This document shows, one piece after another, positions 26,648 to 35,750 of a stretch of 64,000 bases of DNA (the first letter of the stretch is position 1; every line of letters begins with the position of its first letter). The notes below the pieces were generated by a model that had not been told where the DNA came from, made no database searches, and was given only the letters and a program-made list of their open reading frames with translations. The position numbers and the translations under genes are program-made. The stretch covers positions 1 to 64,000 of the forward strand of contig JBMYWA010000001.1 of assembly GCA_049606935.1 (NCBI GenBank), given 5' to 3'. This DNA is from CAJXZP01 sp049606935. Lineage in GTDB: Bacteria > Bacteroidota > Bacteroidia > Flavobacteriales_G > Salibacteraceae.

Positions 26648-27103
26648 ATGAAGAACTCCATAAAATTAATAATAATCTCACTGTTGCTTTTTGTTTCATG
26701 TAATAGTACATCCTTTAACGAAAACTCAGAAGAAGCAAATACCGCTAAAAAAGAAGTTTTACAAGAGCTTTTTGCCCAACAAGATTGCTGGAATAATGGG
26801 GATATAGATTGTTTTATGAAAGGATACTGGAATAACGACAGTTTGATGTTTGTTAGTGGGGAGCGAATTTCTTACGGTTGGACTCAAGTAACGGATAATT
26901 ACAAAAGAAAATATAGCTCCAAGGAGTTAATGGGGCATTTAACATTTAAGGTAGAAAAGGCTCAGGTTTTATCGGCTAATTCAATGGTTGTTGTTGGGCA
27001 ATGGGATATAAAAAGTGAAAGTGCCAATTTTGGAGGTAAATTTACTTTATTATGGAAAAAAATAAATGGAGAGTGGAAAATTGTAATTGACCACACCTCC
27101 TAA
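26648..27103 (+). CDS. NTF2-like (DUF4440/SnoaL-type) lipoprotein
   Basis: 151-aa lipoprotein (lipobox FVSC, Cys18) with a cone-shaped NTF2-like domain: LFAQQDCWNNGDIDCFMKGYW at the start, FVSGERISYGWTQV, and the closing strand GEWKIVIDHTS. Proteins of this group bind small ligands or act as enzymes; the role here is unknown. It is divergent from the acetyltransferase gene, with an 82-nt shared upstream region, and convergent with the cupin gene 8 nt away. Confidence 0.85.
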   Translation: MKNSIKLIIISLLLFVSCNSTSFNENSEEANTAKKEVLQELFAQQDCWNNGDIDCFMKGYWNNDSLMFVSGERISYGWTQVTDNYKRKYSSKELMGHLTFKVEKAQVLSANSMVVVGQWDIKSESANFGGKFTLLWKKINGEWKIVIDHTS

Positions 27104-27111
27104 TTCGCAAC

Positions 27112-27984
27112 TTATAAATGCTTATTAACTCTGTTAATGCTCATTTTTCTTTTTCGTTCAAACCATTTTTTTCCAAATAGAATATTCATTGTTTTATCAA
27201 AGGGCATGGTAATGCCCATGAAAAGAGCTCCTTTTAATAACGTCAAAGGGTTTCTTGCCAACATTCTATAGGAAACAGAAATTCCTCCATTCAAATAAGT
27301 GTTGTAATGCCAATATCCGCTAGGCATAAAAATTCCATCGCCAGCTTCTTGAATAACTTCATACCCCTTAGCCTTTTCTAAACCAGGCCATTTTTTAAAG
27401 TCAGGATCATCCAAATCGGCTAATGAATGGGTGTTGTAAGGAACTTGATATAAGTATTTACTCTGATCTGGAGCAAACAAAACTACTCGTTTACGACCAT
27501 ATATTTGAGTCAATAGTACATTCGAATTATCTACATCATAATGTAGACGAACTCCGGTATCTTTACCCCCTAAAAACATAAACCCAAAGGTTTTCATTAA
27601 ACCTCTATTTATGTATTTAGGGCAAGAAAAATCTTTCTTAAGCATAGGGAAATGTTTGTATAAATCGTAACGAAACATTCTAATGCTAGTGGGTTCATCC
27701 TTGGTAATTAAATCTAAAAATTCACGAAATGGAATTTTGAAATCAGGATTAACCGTTGTGGAGTAGGTGTGTGCTTCAATATTGTCATCAAAAACTCCAA
27801 CATTTAAATCTCCCATTTCTTGTTTAAACCAATCAATAGTCCATTTTTCTCCAGCTGGTTGCTGCTTTGCAAGCCCTTTTATTAATACAGGTTTTTGCGG
27901 AATTAGATATTTTTTTTTGAAGTCTTCAACGGTTAATTCCGATGCATTCTCCACAGCACATTTTTCACTTAGATTCAAATTCAT
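27112..27984 (-). CDS. JmjC-like cupin (cupin_8) oxygenase
   Basis: 290-aa protein of the JmjC/cupin_8 group of Fe(II)/2-oxoglutarate-dependent hydroxylases. The metal triad is visible as His-x-Asp in VRLHYDVDN and a distal His in MPSGYWHYNT. The core strand YGRKRVVLFAP is typical. Substrates in this group are protein side chains or small molecules; none can be inferred here. The frame opens at TTG 27990, but ATG 27984, two codons later, is preferred. A repeat shared with the clpB upstream region lies at 28102-28121. Confidence 0.87.
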   Translation of the reverse strand: MNLNLSEKCAVENASELTVEDFKKKYLIPQKPVLIKGLAKQQPAGEKWTIDWFKQEMGDLNVGVFDDNIEAHTYSTTVNPDFKIPFREFLDLITKDEPTSIRMFRYDLYKHFPMLKKDFSCPKYINRGLMKTFGFMFLGGKDTGVRLHYDVDNSNVLLTQIYGRKRVVLFAPDQSKYLYQVPYNTHSLADLDDPDFKKWPGLEKAKGYEVIQEAGDGIFMPSGYWHYNTYLNGGISVSYRMLARNPLTLLKGALFMGITMPFDKTMNILFGKKWFERKRKMSINRVNKHL

Positions 27985-28101
27985 ATCCAATTTAAAAGAA
28001 ATTTTGATGGAATAATACCTTCAAAAATAATTTAGTATTTTATTAAATAAGAGGTGGCGAAATTATAGGATAATAAGGTTTTGAGCATCATACCCATAAA
28101 T

Positions 28102-28121
28102 GAAAAAACAGAATTTTTGTC
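28102..28121. repeat. element shared with clpB upstream region
   Basis: On the plus strand GAAAAAACAGAATTTTTGTC, nearly identical to two copies upstream of clpB (30847-30865 and 30878-30896). It sits about 120 nt upstream of the cupin start, between that gene and the clpB terminator. Confidence 0.45.
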
Positions 28122-28141
28122 ATAAATTTTGGTAAAAAAGT

Positions 28142-28170
28142 AAAAGCCCAAATGTTTCCACTGGGCTTTT
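28142..28170 (-). terminator. terminator of clpB
   Basis: A 9-bp stem (AAAAGCCCA / TGGGCTTTT, 11-nt loop) 18 nt beyond the clpB stop, with further T residues downstream on the minus strand. Confidence 0.75.
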
Positions 28171-28187
28171 ACCTTGGTTGTGTTTTA

Positions 28188-30782
28188 TTAATTGTTTACA
28201 AATTTGAAATCGCCATTTTTTTCTTCGATTGTTATTTCTGAACCCGAGTGAACATTTCCTGAAAGTATACTTTTAGAAAGCGCATTTAATATTTCTCTTT
28301 GAATTACCCTTTTAACAGGCCTTGCACCAAACTGTGGATCAAATCCATTTTTGGCTAACAATTTTATCGCCTCTGGTGTTGCTGAAATATTTATATCTTG
28401 TTTAGATAACATTTTTTGAACACCTTCAAATTGTAGTTGAACAATTTGGGTAATATCTTTCTCATTTAGAGGTAAGAACATTACGGTTTCGTCAATTCTA
28501 TTTAGAAATTCTGGCTTCAAAGTTTTCTTTAATTGCTCCATCAATTTTAAATGAGTGAATTTCACAATGCTATCTGGAACCTCAGAAGTATGATTGGAAA
28601 ATTCCTCTCTAATGATTTCTGACCCGATGTTGGAAGTCATTATTATTATGGTGTTTTTAAAATTAGCAACTCTACCCTTATTATCTGTTAATCTTCCATC
28701 ATCTAAAACTTGAAGTAATGTGTTAAATACATCGGGGTGAGCTTTTTCAATTTCATCCAGTAATATTACAGAATAAGGTTTTCTTCTTACGGCTTCGGTT
28801 AGTTGGCCACCTTCATCATATCCTACGTACCCCGGAGGTGCTCCTACTAATCTTGAAACGGCATGGCGCTCTTGGTATTCGCTCATATCAATTCTCGTTA
28901 TTGCATTTTCATTGTCAAAAAGGAAATCGGCCAAGGCTTTGGCTAATTCTGTTTTACCTACTCCTGTTGTTCCTAGAAAAAGGAAAGATCCTACTGGCCT
29001 GTTTTGATCTTGTAAACCTGCTCTTGAACGCCTAACTGCATCGCTTACCGCTTGAATAGCTTCTTCTTGTCCAACTACACGTTTATGTAATTCTTCTTCT
29101 AGGTTTAAGAGTTTGTCTCGCTCACTTTGGAGCATTTTGCTAACTGGAATTCCGCTCCATTTTGCCACTACTTCTGCAATATCTTCGGCATCTACTTCTT
29201 CTTTAATAAGCACAGAACCTTTTGCTTTAAGCTCATTAAGTTTTGCTCCAAATTCTTTTAAACTCTCTTGAGCTTCCACCAATTTACCATATCGTAATTC
29301 AGCAACTAAGGCAAAATCACCATCTCGTTCAGCTTGTGTTGCCCTTTGCTTGATGTTTTCAATTTCTTCTTTCGTTTTTTGAATTCCCGAAACCACTTCT
29401 TTTTCTCCTTGCCATTTGGCTTTGAGGTTATTTCGTTGGTCACTTAATTCAGCTATTTCTTTGTTTAAGTGACTGAGTTTTTTAGAATCTTTCTCCCGTT
29501 TAATGGCTTCTCTTTCAATTTCTAATTGGCGTATTTTACGTTCTAATTCATCTAATTCAATGGGCATTGAATTCATTTCCATTCGCATTTTACTGGATGC
29601 TTCATCAATTAAATCAATGGCCTTGTCGGGTAAAAAACGATCTGTAATGTATCTTTGTGACAACTCTACAGCAGCCAATATTGCTTCATCTTTTATTCTT
29701 ACTTTGTGATGAGTTTCGTATTTTTCTTTAATACCTCTTAATATTGAAATTGCGTCTTCATCAGTAGGCTCATCTACAAGTACCTTTTGAAACCTTCTTT
29801 CTAGTGCTTTGTCTTTTTCAAAATATTTTTGGTATTCTGATAGAGTAGTAGCCCCAATGGCTTTTAATTCTCCTCTAGCTAAAGCTGGTTTTAAAATATT
29901 AGCGGCATCCATGGCCCCGTCACCTTTGCCGGCTCCTACCAGGGTGTGAATTTCGTCAATGAACAAAACAATTTCTCCATTTGCACTGGTTACTTCTTTC
30001 ACTACCGATTTTAAACGCTCCTCAAATTCACCTTTAAATTTGGCTCCGGCTACTAATGCCCCCATATCTAAAGAATAAATGATTTTGCTTTTAAGGTTTT
30101 CAGGCACATCGCCATTAATTATTCTATGAGCTAAACCCTCAGCTATTGCTGTTTTTCCAACACCTGGTTCGCCTATTAGAATAGGATTGTTTTTTGTTCT
30201 TCTAGATAATATTTGCAAGACTCGTCTAATTTCTTCATCACGACCAATTACAGGATCTAGTTTTCCGTCTTTGGCTGTTTGGTTTAAATTAATGGCATAC
30301 TTAGATAAAGACTGATAATTATCTTCAGCGTTTTGGCTGGTAACTTTTTCTCCTTTACGAAGCTCTAAAATTGCTGATTCAAGGTCTTTTTGGTTCAGAC
30401 CACTATCTTTCATCATTCTAGAAATTTGATCGTTTCCATTTAACAGGCCGAATAAAATGTGCTCAATAGATGTGAATTCATCTTGTGATTTGGCCGCTTT
30501 GTTTTCTGCAGTCGTTAAGGCTTTAGAAACATCATTTGATAGGTACGCATTACCCCCTTCTACTTTAGAATAACTTGCAACAATGCTATCTACCGCCTTG
30601 TTAAAGGTAGTCAGGTTTACTCCTAATTTTTTTAATAGAAATGGAGTGACATTTTCATCTACCTGAAGAATGGATTTTATTAAGTGCCCCGTTTCAATTG
30701 CTTGATTACCCAGTGATTGGGCAATGTTTTGAGCTGTTTGAATAGCTTCCTGTGATTTAATTGTGAATTTATTAAAGTTCAT
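28188..30782 (-). CDS. clpB: ATP-dependent disaggregase ClpB
   Basis: 864-aa hexameric AAA+ chaperone that, with DnaK, pulls proteins out of aggregates after heat stress. It has an N-terminal Clp_N repeat domain (about 1-150), nucleotide-binding domain 1 with Walker A GEPGVGKT, a coiled-coil middle domain (about 410-530) that separates ClpB from ClpA/C, and nucleotide-binding domain 2 with GTTGVGKT and Walker B VILLDEIEKAH. Full length. A -7-like box CAAATTTG lies at 30818-30825, with two direct repeats further upstream. Confidence 0.97.
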   Translation of the reverse strand: MNFNKFTIKSQEAIQTAQNIAQSLGNQAIETGHLIKSILQVDENVTPFLLKKLGVNLTTFNKAVDSIVASYSKVEGGNAYLSNDVSKALTTAENKAAKSQDEFTSIEHILFGLLNGNDQISRMMKDSGLNQKDLESAILELRKGEKVTSQNAEDNYQSLSKYAINLNQTAKDGKLDPVIGRDEEIRRVLQILSRRTKNNPILIGEPGVGKTAIAEGLAHRIINGDVPENLKSKIIYSLDMGALVAGAKFKGEFEERLKSVVKEVTSANGEIVLFIDEIHTLVGAGKGDGAMDAANILKPALARGELKAIGATTLSEYQKYFEKDKALERRFQKVLVDEPTDEDAISILRGIKEKYETHHKVRIKDEAILAAVELSQRYITDRFLPDKAIDLIDEASSKMRMEMNSMPIELDELERKIRQLEIEREAIKREKDSKKLSHLNKEIAELSDQRNNLKAKWQGEKEVVSGIQKTKEEIENIKQRATQAERDGDFALVAELRYGKLVEAQESLKEFGAKLNELKAKGSVLIKEEVDAEDIAEVVAKWSGIPVSKMLQSERDKLLNLEEELHKRVVGQEEAIQAVSDAVRRSRAGLQDQNRPVGSFLFLGTTGVGKTELAKALADFLFDNENAITRIDMSEYQERHAVSRLVGAPPGYVGYDEGGQLTEAVRRKPYSVILLDEIEKAHPDVFNTLLQVLDDGRLTDNKGRVANFKNTIIIMTSNIGSEIIREEFSNHTSEVPDSIVKFTHLKLMEQLKKTLKPEFLNRIDETVMFLPLNEKDITQIVQLQFEGVQKMLSKQDINISATPEAIKLLAKNGFDPQFGARPVKRVIQREILNALSKSILSGNVHSGSEITIEEKNGDFKFVNN

Positions 30783-30846
30783 TTGTTCTGTTTTTTTAAG
30801 GATTCATACGAGGAGAGCAAATTTGAAACCAATGCGGGTTTGGTAA

Positions 30847-30896
30847 GAAAAACAGAATTATTGACAGTTAAGTTGTTGAAAAACAGAATTATTGTC
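30847..30896. repeat. two direct repeats upstream of clpB
   Basis: GAAAAACAGAATTATTGWC occurs at 30847-30865 and 30878-30896, 31 bp apart (about three helical turns), identical except for one base. They lie 65-115 bp upstream of the clpB ATG, behind the -7-like box. A third, slightly diverged copy is upstream of the cupin gene. The spacing suggests binding sites of a regulator. Confidence 0.55.
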
Positions 30897-30940
30897 TGAT
30901 AAAGTATGATAGTATATGAAAAAATGTCGCAACAGGGCAA

Positions 30941-30975
30941 AAAAAATCCTGCTACAAAAGGTAGCAGGATTTTTT
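30941..30975 (-). terminator. terminator of the Cys-rich lipoprotein gene
   Basis: A perfect 15-bp stem (arms 30941-30955 and 30961-30975, core TCCTGCTAC / GTAGCAGGA, 5-nt loop) flanked by A and T tracts, so it can work in both directions. It lies 16 nt beyond the stop. Confidence 0.88.
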
Positions 30976-30990
30976 AAAAAACTTTATTGT

Positions 30991-31539
30991 TTAATGACCA
31001 CATTTATGTTCACCGTTTTCATCATGCCCACATTTATGTTCACCTTCGGTTTCATGGCCACATTTATGCGCTGCAGCAGAGTCACTATCACCTCCACATT
31101 TAGCTTCAGCACATTTACCTTCTCCACATTTCATTTCTTTATCTGAAGAACAACATGCCTTTTTACAGTCTTTTCCACATTCGGCTTTATCTTTTTTATC
31201 ACATTTCTTTTTACATGATTCTTTTTTGTCACATTTCTTCTTACACTCAGCTCTTTTTTCAGCACAAGCTTTTTGACAAGCTTCATCGCATTTTGTGCAA
31301 TCTACTCCACATTCTCCATCACACTCCATTTTACATTCAGATGCACATGACATCTTACAAGATTCTTTTTTTGTGCATTTTTTCTTGCATTCTTTTTTGC
31401 TTTCCGTAGATGTTGAGTCTGTGGTTTCCACTGTTGCATCTTCTGACTTGGTTGTTTTTCCTCCATCACAAGAAACAAGTGTTATTCCTGATAGCAATGC
31501 GATTGCTACTATTACCGGTTTAATCAAATTAAATTTCAT
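30991..31539 (-). CDS. cysteine-rich lipoprotein, metallothionein-like composition
   Basis: 182-aa lipoprotein (lipobox LVSC, Cys24) with a short Thr/Ser linker, then about 110 residues with Cys every three to five positions (mostly Cx3C) among Lys, Glu and Asp. The C-terminal tail repeats HKCGH three times (HKCGHETEGEHKCGHDENGEHKCGH region). I count 26 Cys including the lipobox. It resembles no metallothionein I can name, but density and His-Cys tails point to metal binding (Cu, Zn, Cd) or a disulfide-rich surface protein. It is monocistronic with a strong terminator, and divergent from a DUF481 outer-membrane gene. Confidence 0.82.
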   Translation of the reverse strand: MKFNLIKPVIVAIALLSGITLVSCDGGKTTKSEDATVETTDSTSTESKKECKKKCTKKESCKMSCASECKMECDGECGVDCTKCDEACQKACAEKRAECKKKCDKKESCKKKCDKKDKAECGKDCKKACCSSDKEMKCGEGKCAEAKCGGDSDSAAAHKCGHETEGEHKCGHDENGEHKCGH

Positions 31540-31615
31540 TTTTTTTATAATTAGTTAGGCCATAAAAGTACTGTTTAAGCAAAAAGAAATCTAATTTTTT
31601 TTAATCAAATAACTG

Positions 31616-31642
31616 TTGACTAAGTTTCTGGTTTTAGTTTTG
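31616..31642 (+). promoter_or_regulatory. promoter of the DUF481 gene
   Basis: TTG (31616-31618), a 16-nt spacer and TAGTTTTG (31635-31642), a full match to the Bacteroidota consensus, 12 nt upstream of the ATG at 31655. Confidence 0.65.
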
Positions 31643-31654
31643 CAAAAAATAATA

Positions 31655-32659
31655 ATGAAAAAATTACTACTCGTTTTTGCGATATTCATACATCAGTATG
31701 TTGCTTTTTCTCAGGATACGCTTCTTTTAAAAAATGGAGATCAAATAATTGGAGAATTAAAATCATTGGACAGAGGTGTGGTTCAATTTGAAACAGATTA
31801 TAGTGACTCTGATTTTAAAATTGAATGGGATGGAGTAGAAAAACTATCAACCTCTACAAACTTTTTAATAACTCTTTCAAACGGAGAAAGGTTAACAGGT
31901 AGTATTACAGAAGGAGATTCAACAGGTTTAACTATTCTAACTGAAAAAGATAAGCGAAAAGTAGAAAATGATCATATTGTGTACTTGAAATCGGTAGAAG
32001 AAGGCTTTTGGAGTCAAGTATATGCCAATGTGGATCTTGGTTTTAGTTTTACTAAGGCTAAAAATTTACGTCAAATCACTGGTTCGGCCGGTATGGGTTA
32101 CTTAGGCGAGAGTTGGTCATGGGACGCCCGAGTTAATACATTAACATCAAGTCAAGATTCCGTATCCACTACAAATAGAACAGATGGAATTGTGTCGGCC
32201 AATTTATTTCTTCCTCGTGATTTGTTTCTAGTGGGTGCGCTAGATTTCTTATCTAATACGGAACAATTACTTGATTTAAGAACGAATACAAGGGCAGGTT
32301 TGGGTTATTATGTGGTTCATAAAAACACATGGTATTGGAATTTTGCAGGTGGTGTAGCGTATGTAAATGAGGCATATAGTTCAGATCAAACATCTAAAGA
32401 AAGTATGGAAGGTTTTATTGGAACGGAGTTGAATTTGTTTGATTTGGGAGACTTTTCTTTTTTTACAAAGGTAACTGCATATCCAGGTATTACGGAGCAA
32501 GGTAGATTCAGAACCGATTTTAAAATGGATTTAAAATATGATTTACCGCTCGACTTTTATATAAAGAGTGGGTTAACGGTGAATTATGATAATCAACCCG
32601 CTGAGGGAGCCACAGAAGCTGATTATGTTTTTAATACTGGATTGGGTTGGGAATGGTAA
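31655..32659 (+). CDS. DUF481-type outer-membrane protein
   Basis: 334-aa exported protein. After a signal peptide (MKKLLLVFAIFIHQYVAFSQ) comes a small N-terminal domain of about 90 residues (LLKNGDQIIGELKSLDRGVVQFET) and then a beta-barrel of about 220 residues of DUF481 type, rich in alternating aromatic strands and ending in Trp (GLGWEW), as outer-membrane barrels do. The frame opens at TTG 31616, but that codon is the -33 element. It probably is a salt- or stress-related surface protein; the function is not known. Confidence 0.85.
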   Translation: MKKLLLVFAIFIHQYVAFSQDTLLLKNGDQIIGELKSLDRGVVQFETDYSDSDFKIEWDGVEKLSTSTNFLITLSNGERLTGSITEGDSTGLTILTEKDKRKVENDHIVYLKSVEEGFWSQVYANVDLGFSFTKAKNLRQITGSAGMGYLGESWSWDARVNTLTSSQDSVSTTNRTDGIVSANLFLPRDLFLVGALDFLSNTEQLLDLRTNTRAGLGYYVVHKNTWYWNFAGGVAYVNEAYSSDQTSKESMEGFIGTELNLFDLGDFSFFTKVTAYPGITEQGRFRTDFKMDLKYDLPLDFYIKSGLTVNYDNQPAEGATEADYVFNTGLGWEW

Positions 32660-32677
32660 ATGTAATACGTAAGGCAT

Positions 32678-33580
32678 TTACATTTGAGGTTCTTTTTTTA
32701 TGATTTCAAGAATTTTATTTGCCGAGATGTCTGTAATCCAATGATAACTAGGGTCTCTTCTGAACCAAGTTAATTGTCGCTTGGCATACCTTCTTGAGTT
32801 TCTTTTTACTAATTCAATAGCTTTTTCAAGAGTTGTTTGACCATCTAAATACTCGAAAAACTCTTTATATCCAACCGTATTCAAGGCGTTTAAATCACGA
32901 AATGGGAGTAGACTTTTTACTTCGTTTATTAAACCTTCGTTAAGCATTTCATCTACTCTTTTGTTTATTCGGCTATATAAGGTTTCTCTAGGCCAGTCTA
33001 GAACAATTTTTATGGTTTCAAACGGTCTTTTTTGTAATTGCCCCTTCCTTAAATTTGAGTACGTAGTATTTGAACTTAAACATATTTCAAGAGCACGAAT
33101 AACCCGTTGAGAGTTATCTAAATCAACCTGAGCGTAATATTCCGGATCCAATTCTTTTAACCTATTTTTTAAAGAGCTTATTCCATCCGTTTTAAATTGT
33201 TTACGTAACAAGTCTCTAACTTCAGGTATTATTGAAGGCATATCATCGAAACCTTTTGTGACGGCATCGATAAACAATCCGGACCCTCCACACATCACTA
33301 CATAGTCATGCTTTTTGAAAAGATCGTTTATTAATAAAAGCGACTCTCGCTCAAACCTACCTGCATTTAATTCTTCTGAGATGGAATGGGAGTTTACAAA
33401 ATGATGCACAACTCCATCCATTTCCTTTTTACTAGGTTTAGCCGTTCCAATTGACATTTCTTTATAGAACTGTCTGGAGTCACAGGAAATTATTTCTGTA
33501 TTTAACGATTTAGCAATATCTACACTAATGGCGGTTTTGCCACTTGCGGTTGGACCAGTTATGACAACTAGTTTTTTCAA
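32678..33580 (-). CDS. miaA: tRNA dimethylallyltransferase
   Basis: 300-aa enzyme that adds a dimethylallyl group to A37 of tRNAs reading UNN codons. The P-loop is GPTASGKT (about 8-15), followed by ISCDSRQFYKEMSIGTAKPS and AKRQLTWFRRDP near the end. The start codon must be TTG 33580: there is no in-frame ATG or GTG ahead of the P-loop, and it sits 3 nt after the upstream stop. It is the last gene of a probable unit with the pRiA4b-like protein. An 8-bp inverted repeat (32658-32685) spans both convergent stop codons. Confidence 0.96.
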   Translation of the reverse strand: MKKLVVITGPTASGKTAISVDIAKSLNTEIISCDSRQFYKEMSIGTAKPSKKEMDGVVHHFVNSHSISEELNAGRFERESLLLINDLFKKHDYVVMCGGSGLFIDAVTKGFDDMPSIIPEVRDLLRKQFKTDGISSLKNRLKELDPEYYAQVDLDNSQRVIRALEICLSSNTTYSNLRKGQLQKRPFETIKIVLDWPRETLYSRINKRVDEMLNEGLINEVKSLLPFRDLNALNTVGYKEFFEYLDGQTTLEKAIELVKRNSRRYAKRQLTWFRRDPSYHWITDISANKILEIIKKEPQM

Positions 33581-33583
33581 CTG

Positions 33584-34117
33584 TTAGTAAGAAGGATAGT
33601 TGTTTTCTAAATCAAACTCATCAAAATCTTCACCGTCATCTTCTGCGCCAGGCATCATTTCTGATTTCATTGATCCAAATAAATCTTCTGCAGATTTTGA
33701 TTGTTGATCGGGCGCATCTCCAACAGATAGTAATACGTTAGGATAAGAGGTTTCCTTAGAAAACTCACCTAATGATACCACTTCAATAAAGAATGTCCAC
33801 ATAACTAAAAAGTCAAAAATGTATAACATTTTTTGATCTTCTTTTTCTAGAATTTCACCCAACAAGACATCTTTCATTAAACGAACCTTTTGCTTGTCGT
33901 CCATACTCATGTCCATTAACATGATTTCATCCCCACGTTCCCAGGAATCGTCAGATTCGTAAAATGAAGCCATTTGAGAGTTATCAAAGTTAAAGTTTTC
34001 TTGAATAGCAATATGAAACTCTTCAAACGTGGAATTTGAAGGCATTTCAATATCTCTAAATACATTGTTATCTCCTTCAGTATCAATTAATACTCTAAGT
34101 CTTAAAGTGGTGCTCAT
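33584..34117 (-). CDS. pRiA4b ORF-3-like protein
   Basis: 177-aa cytoplasmic acidic protein that resembles the PRiA4_ORF3 domain (also seen in IS1096 TnpR-like proteins): FEEFHIAIQENFNFDNSQMASFYESDDSWERGDEI. The C-terminal 40 residues are highly acidic (EDDGEDFDEFD). Despite the family name, no plasmid or IS features surround it, and the gene sits between two tRNA-modification or maturation genes. The function is unknown. The gap to miaA is 3 nt, so they are probably co-transcribed. Confidence 0.8.
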   Translation of the reverse strand: MSTTLRLRVLIDTEGDNNVFRDIEMPSNSTFEEFHIAIQENFNFDNSQMASFYESDDSWERGDEIMLMDMSMDDKQKVRLMKDVLLGEILEKEDQKMLYIFDFLVMWTFFIEVVSLGEFSKETSYPNVLLSVGDAPDQQSKSAEDLFGSMKSEMMPGAEDDGEDFDEFDLENNYPSY

Positions 34118-34160
34118 TTTTATTTTTTAATTAATTGCAAAGGTACTAAGGATTTGTAAC

Positions 34161-35624
34161 CTATAGACCTAACTCGGCTCCAATTTTTCGCATTAGTTTT
34201 AAAGCTTCGGCTTTATCATTTTTAATTTGACCTTCTAAAATTGCCTCCTTAATTTGTGTTTTAATAGTTCCAATTTCTCTACAAGGTTTCAAGTTGAATT
34301 CAGCCATAATATCTTCTCCAGAAATGGGAGGTTGAAAGTTTGTAACTTGATCACGTTCTTCTACTTCACGCATTTTATTACGAACCCTAACAAAGTTTTG
34401 TCGGTATTTTTTAACACGATAAGGGTTTTTTGAAGTTATGTCTGCATCGCATAAAGTCATTAAATCATCAATATCCTTTCCGGCATCAAACAATAATCTT
34501 CTTACCCCAGAATCTGAAACATTTTCATTTACCAATGCAATAGGTCTGGAACTTAAATAAACCATTTTCTTTACATATTTAAGTTTTTGATCTAAGGGCA
34601 TTTTCATTCGTTTAAAAATTTTGGTTATCATTTTCGCGCCTACAGCTTCGTGTCCATGAAAAGTGTAACCTACTTTTCTGTCAAAACGTTTTGTTGGGGC
34701 TTTTCCTATATCGTGAAAAAGAGCCGCATAACGTAACCAAACATTATCTGTATTTTTTGAAATGTTGTCAACTACCTCTAAGGTATGGTAAAAGTTTTCT
34801 TTATGTGTTTGGCCTTCTTTTTCCGAAACTCCTTTTAATGCCGTCAATTCCGGAATAATAATTTTTAAAAGCCCTGTTTTTTCTAATAAGTTAAGGCCAA
34901 TAGAGGGCTGAGGTGAAAGCATTATCTTTTCCATTTCCACCACAATTCGTTCCTTAGAAATAATTTTGATTCGATCTTTTTGAGAAGAAATGGCTTGAAA
35001 AGAACTTTTTTCTAAAGAAAAGTTAAACTGACTTGCAAACCGGATGGCTCGCATCATCCGCAACGGATCATCACTAAAAGTTTTGATAGGGTCTAGCGGA
35101 GTTCTGATAATTCCATTTCTTAAATCTGAAATTCCGTTAAAGGGGTCTAATAAAACGCCCGCTTTTGGTCCAGAAAGGCCAATACTTAAGGTATTAATTG
35201 TAAAATCACGTCTCAATTGATCATCTTCAATAGTACCTGGTTCTACTTCTGGATTTCTAGAATCTTTAGAGTAACTTTCCTTTCGGGCACCAACAAATTC
35301 GTACTCCATGGAGTCCGATTTTATCATGGCTGTGCCAAAAGTTTTGAATATGCTAACTTTTGCATTTCCCAGAATTTCTGAAGTTTTTTTAGCTAAATCA
35401 ATTCCATTCTGGGAGGTAACGATATCTACATCTTTAGATTTTCGATCTAAAAATAAATCTCGAACCCAACCACCTATTACATAAGAATCAGACTTTATTG
35501 CATTTCCAGCTTCAATAACAGGAGTAAATATTGGAAACATTTTCGCAATATCTTCTGCGCTAGAAGACTCTATAGATTTAACGGTTTCTTCGTTTAGCTT
35601 GTAATAAAAAAAATCTTGATTCAT
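34161..35624 (-). CDS. cca: CCA-adding tRNA nucleotidyltransferase with HD domain
   Basis: 487-aa class II nucleotidyltransferase that builds or repairs the 3' CCA of tRNA. It has the catalytic GGWVRDLFLDRKSKDVDIV block (GG and DxD), the RRDFTINTLS motif, and then an HD domain with HTLEVVDNI and LFHDIGK. A specialised A- or CC-adding enzyme cannot be excluded. The frame opens at TTG 35648 inside the -7 box, so ATG 35624 is the start. Confidence 0.93.
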   Translation of the reverse strand: MNQDFFYYKLNEETVKSIESSSAEDIAKMFPIFTPVIEAGNAIKSDSYVIGGWVRDLFLDRKSKDVDIVTSQNGIDLAKKTSEILGNAKVSIFKTFGTAMIKSDSMEYEFVGARKESYSKDSRNPEVEPGTIEDDQLRRDFTINTLSIGLSGPKAGVLLDPFNGISDLRNGIIRTPLDPIKTFSDDPLRMMRAIRFASQFNFSLEKSSFQAISSQKDRIKIISKERIVVEMEKIMLSPQPSIGLNLLEKTGLLKIIIPELTALKGVSEKEGQTHKENFYHTLEVVDNISKNTDNVWLRYAALFHDIGKAPTKRFDRKVGYTFHGHEAVGAKMITKIFKRMKMPLDQKLKYVKKMVYLSSRPIALVNENVSDSGVRRLLFDAGKDIDDLMTLCDADITSKNPYRVKKYRQNFVRVRNKMREVEERDQVTNFQPPISGEDIMAEFNLKPCREIGTIKTQIKEAILEGQIKNDKAEALKLMRKIGAELGL

Positions 35625-35645
35625 TCCTACTGTTATACTAGGGGG

Positions 35646-35653
35646 CAAAATTA
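35646..35653 (-). promoter_or_regulatory. -7 box of cca
   Basis: Minus-strand TAATTTTG matches TAnnTTTG and lies 21 nt upstream of the ATG at 35624. Confidence 0.6.
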
Positions 35654-35720
35654 ACCAAAGGGAATGGTATTAGTTCATAATTGTTATGGATTACCAAGCA
35701 AACATTTAAAATTAGGGCAT

Positions 35721-35750
35721 AAAAAAAGAGGAGTAACAAGCTCCTCTTTT
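35721..35750 (-). terminator. minus-strand terminator, far from any stop codon
   Basis: A 10-bp stem (AAAAGAGGAG / CTCCTCTTTT, arms 35724-35733 and 35741-35750) plus three more T on the minus strand. No plus-strand gene precedes it. Confidence 0.8.

Noticed and set aside
31155..31558. Plus-strand ORFs opposite the Cys-rich lipoprotein
   Set aside because: They mirror the low-complexity Cys/Lys codons of the lipoprotein gene; the lipobox and terminator support the minus strand.
33584..34117. IS-element passenger gene, suggested by the pRiA4b/IS1096-like family name
   Set aside because: No inverted repeats, transposase or target duplication flank it; it sits in a housekeeping unit next to miaA.
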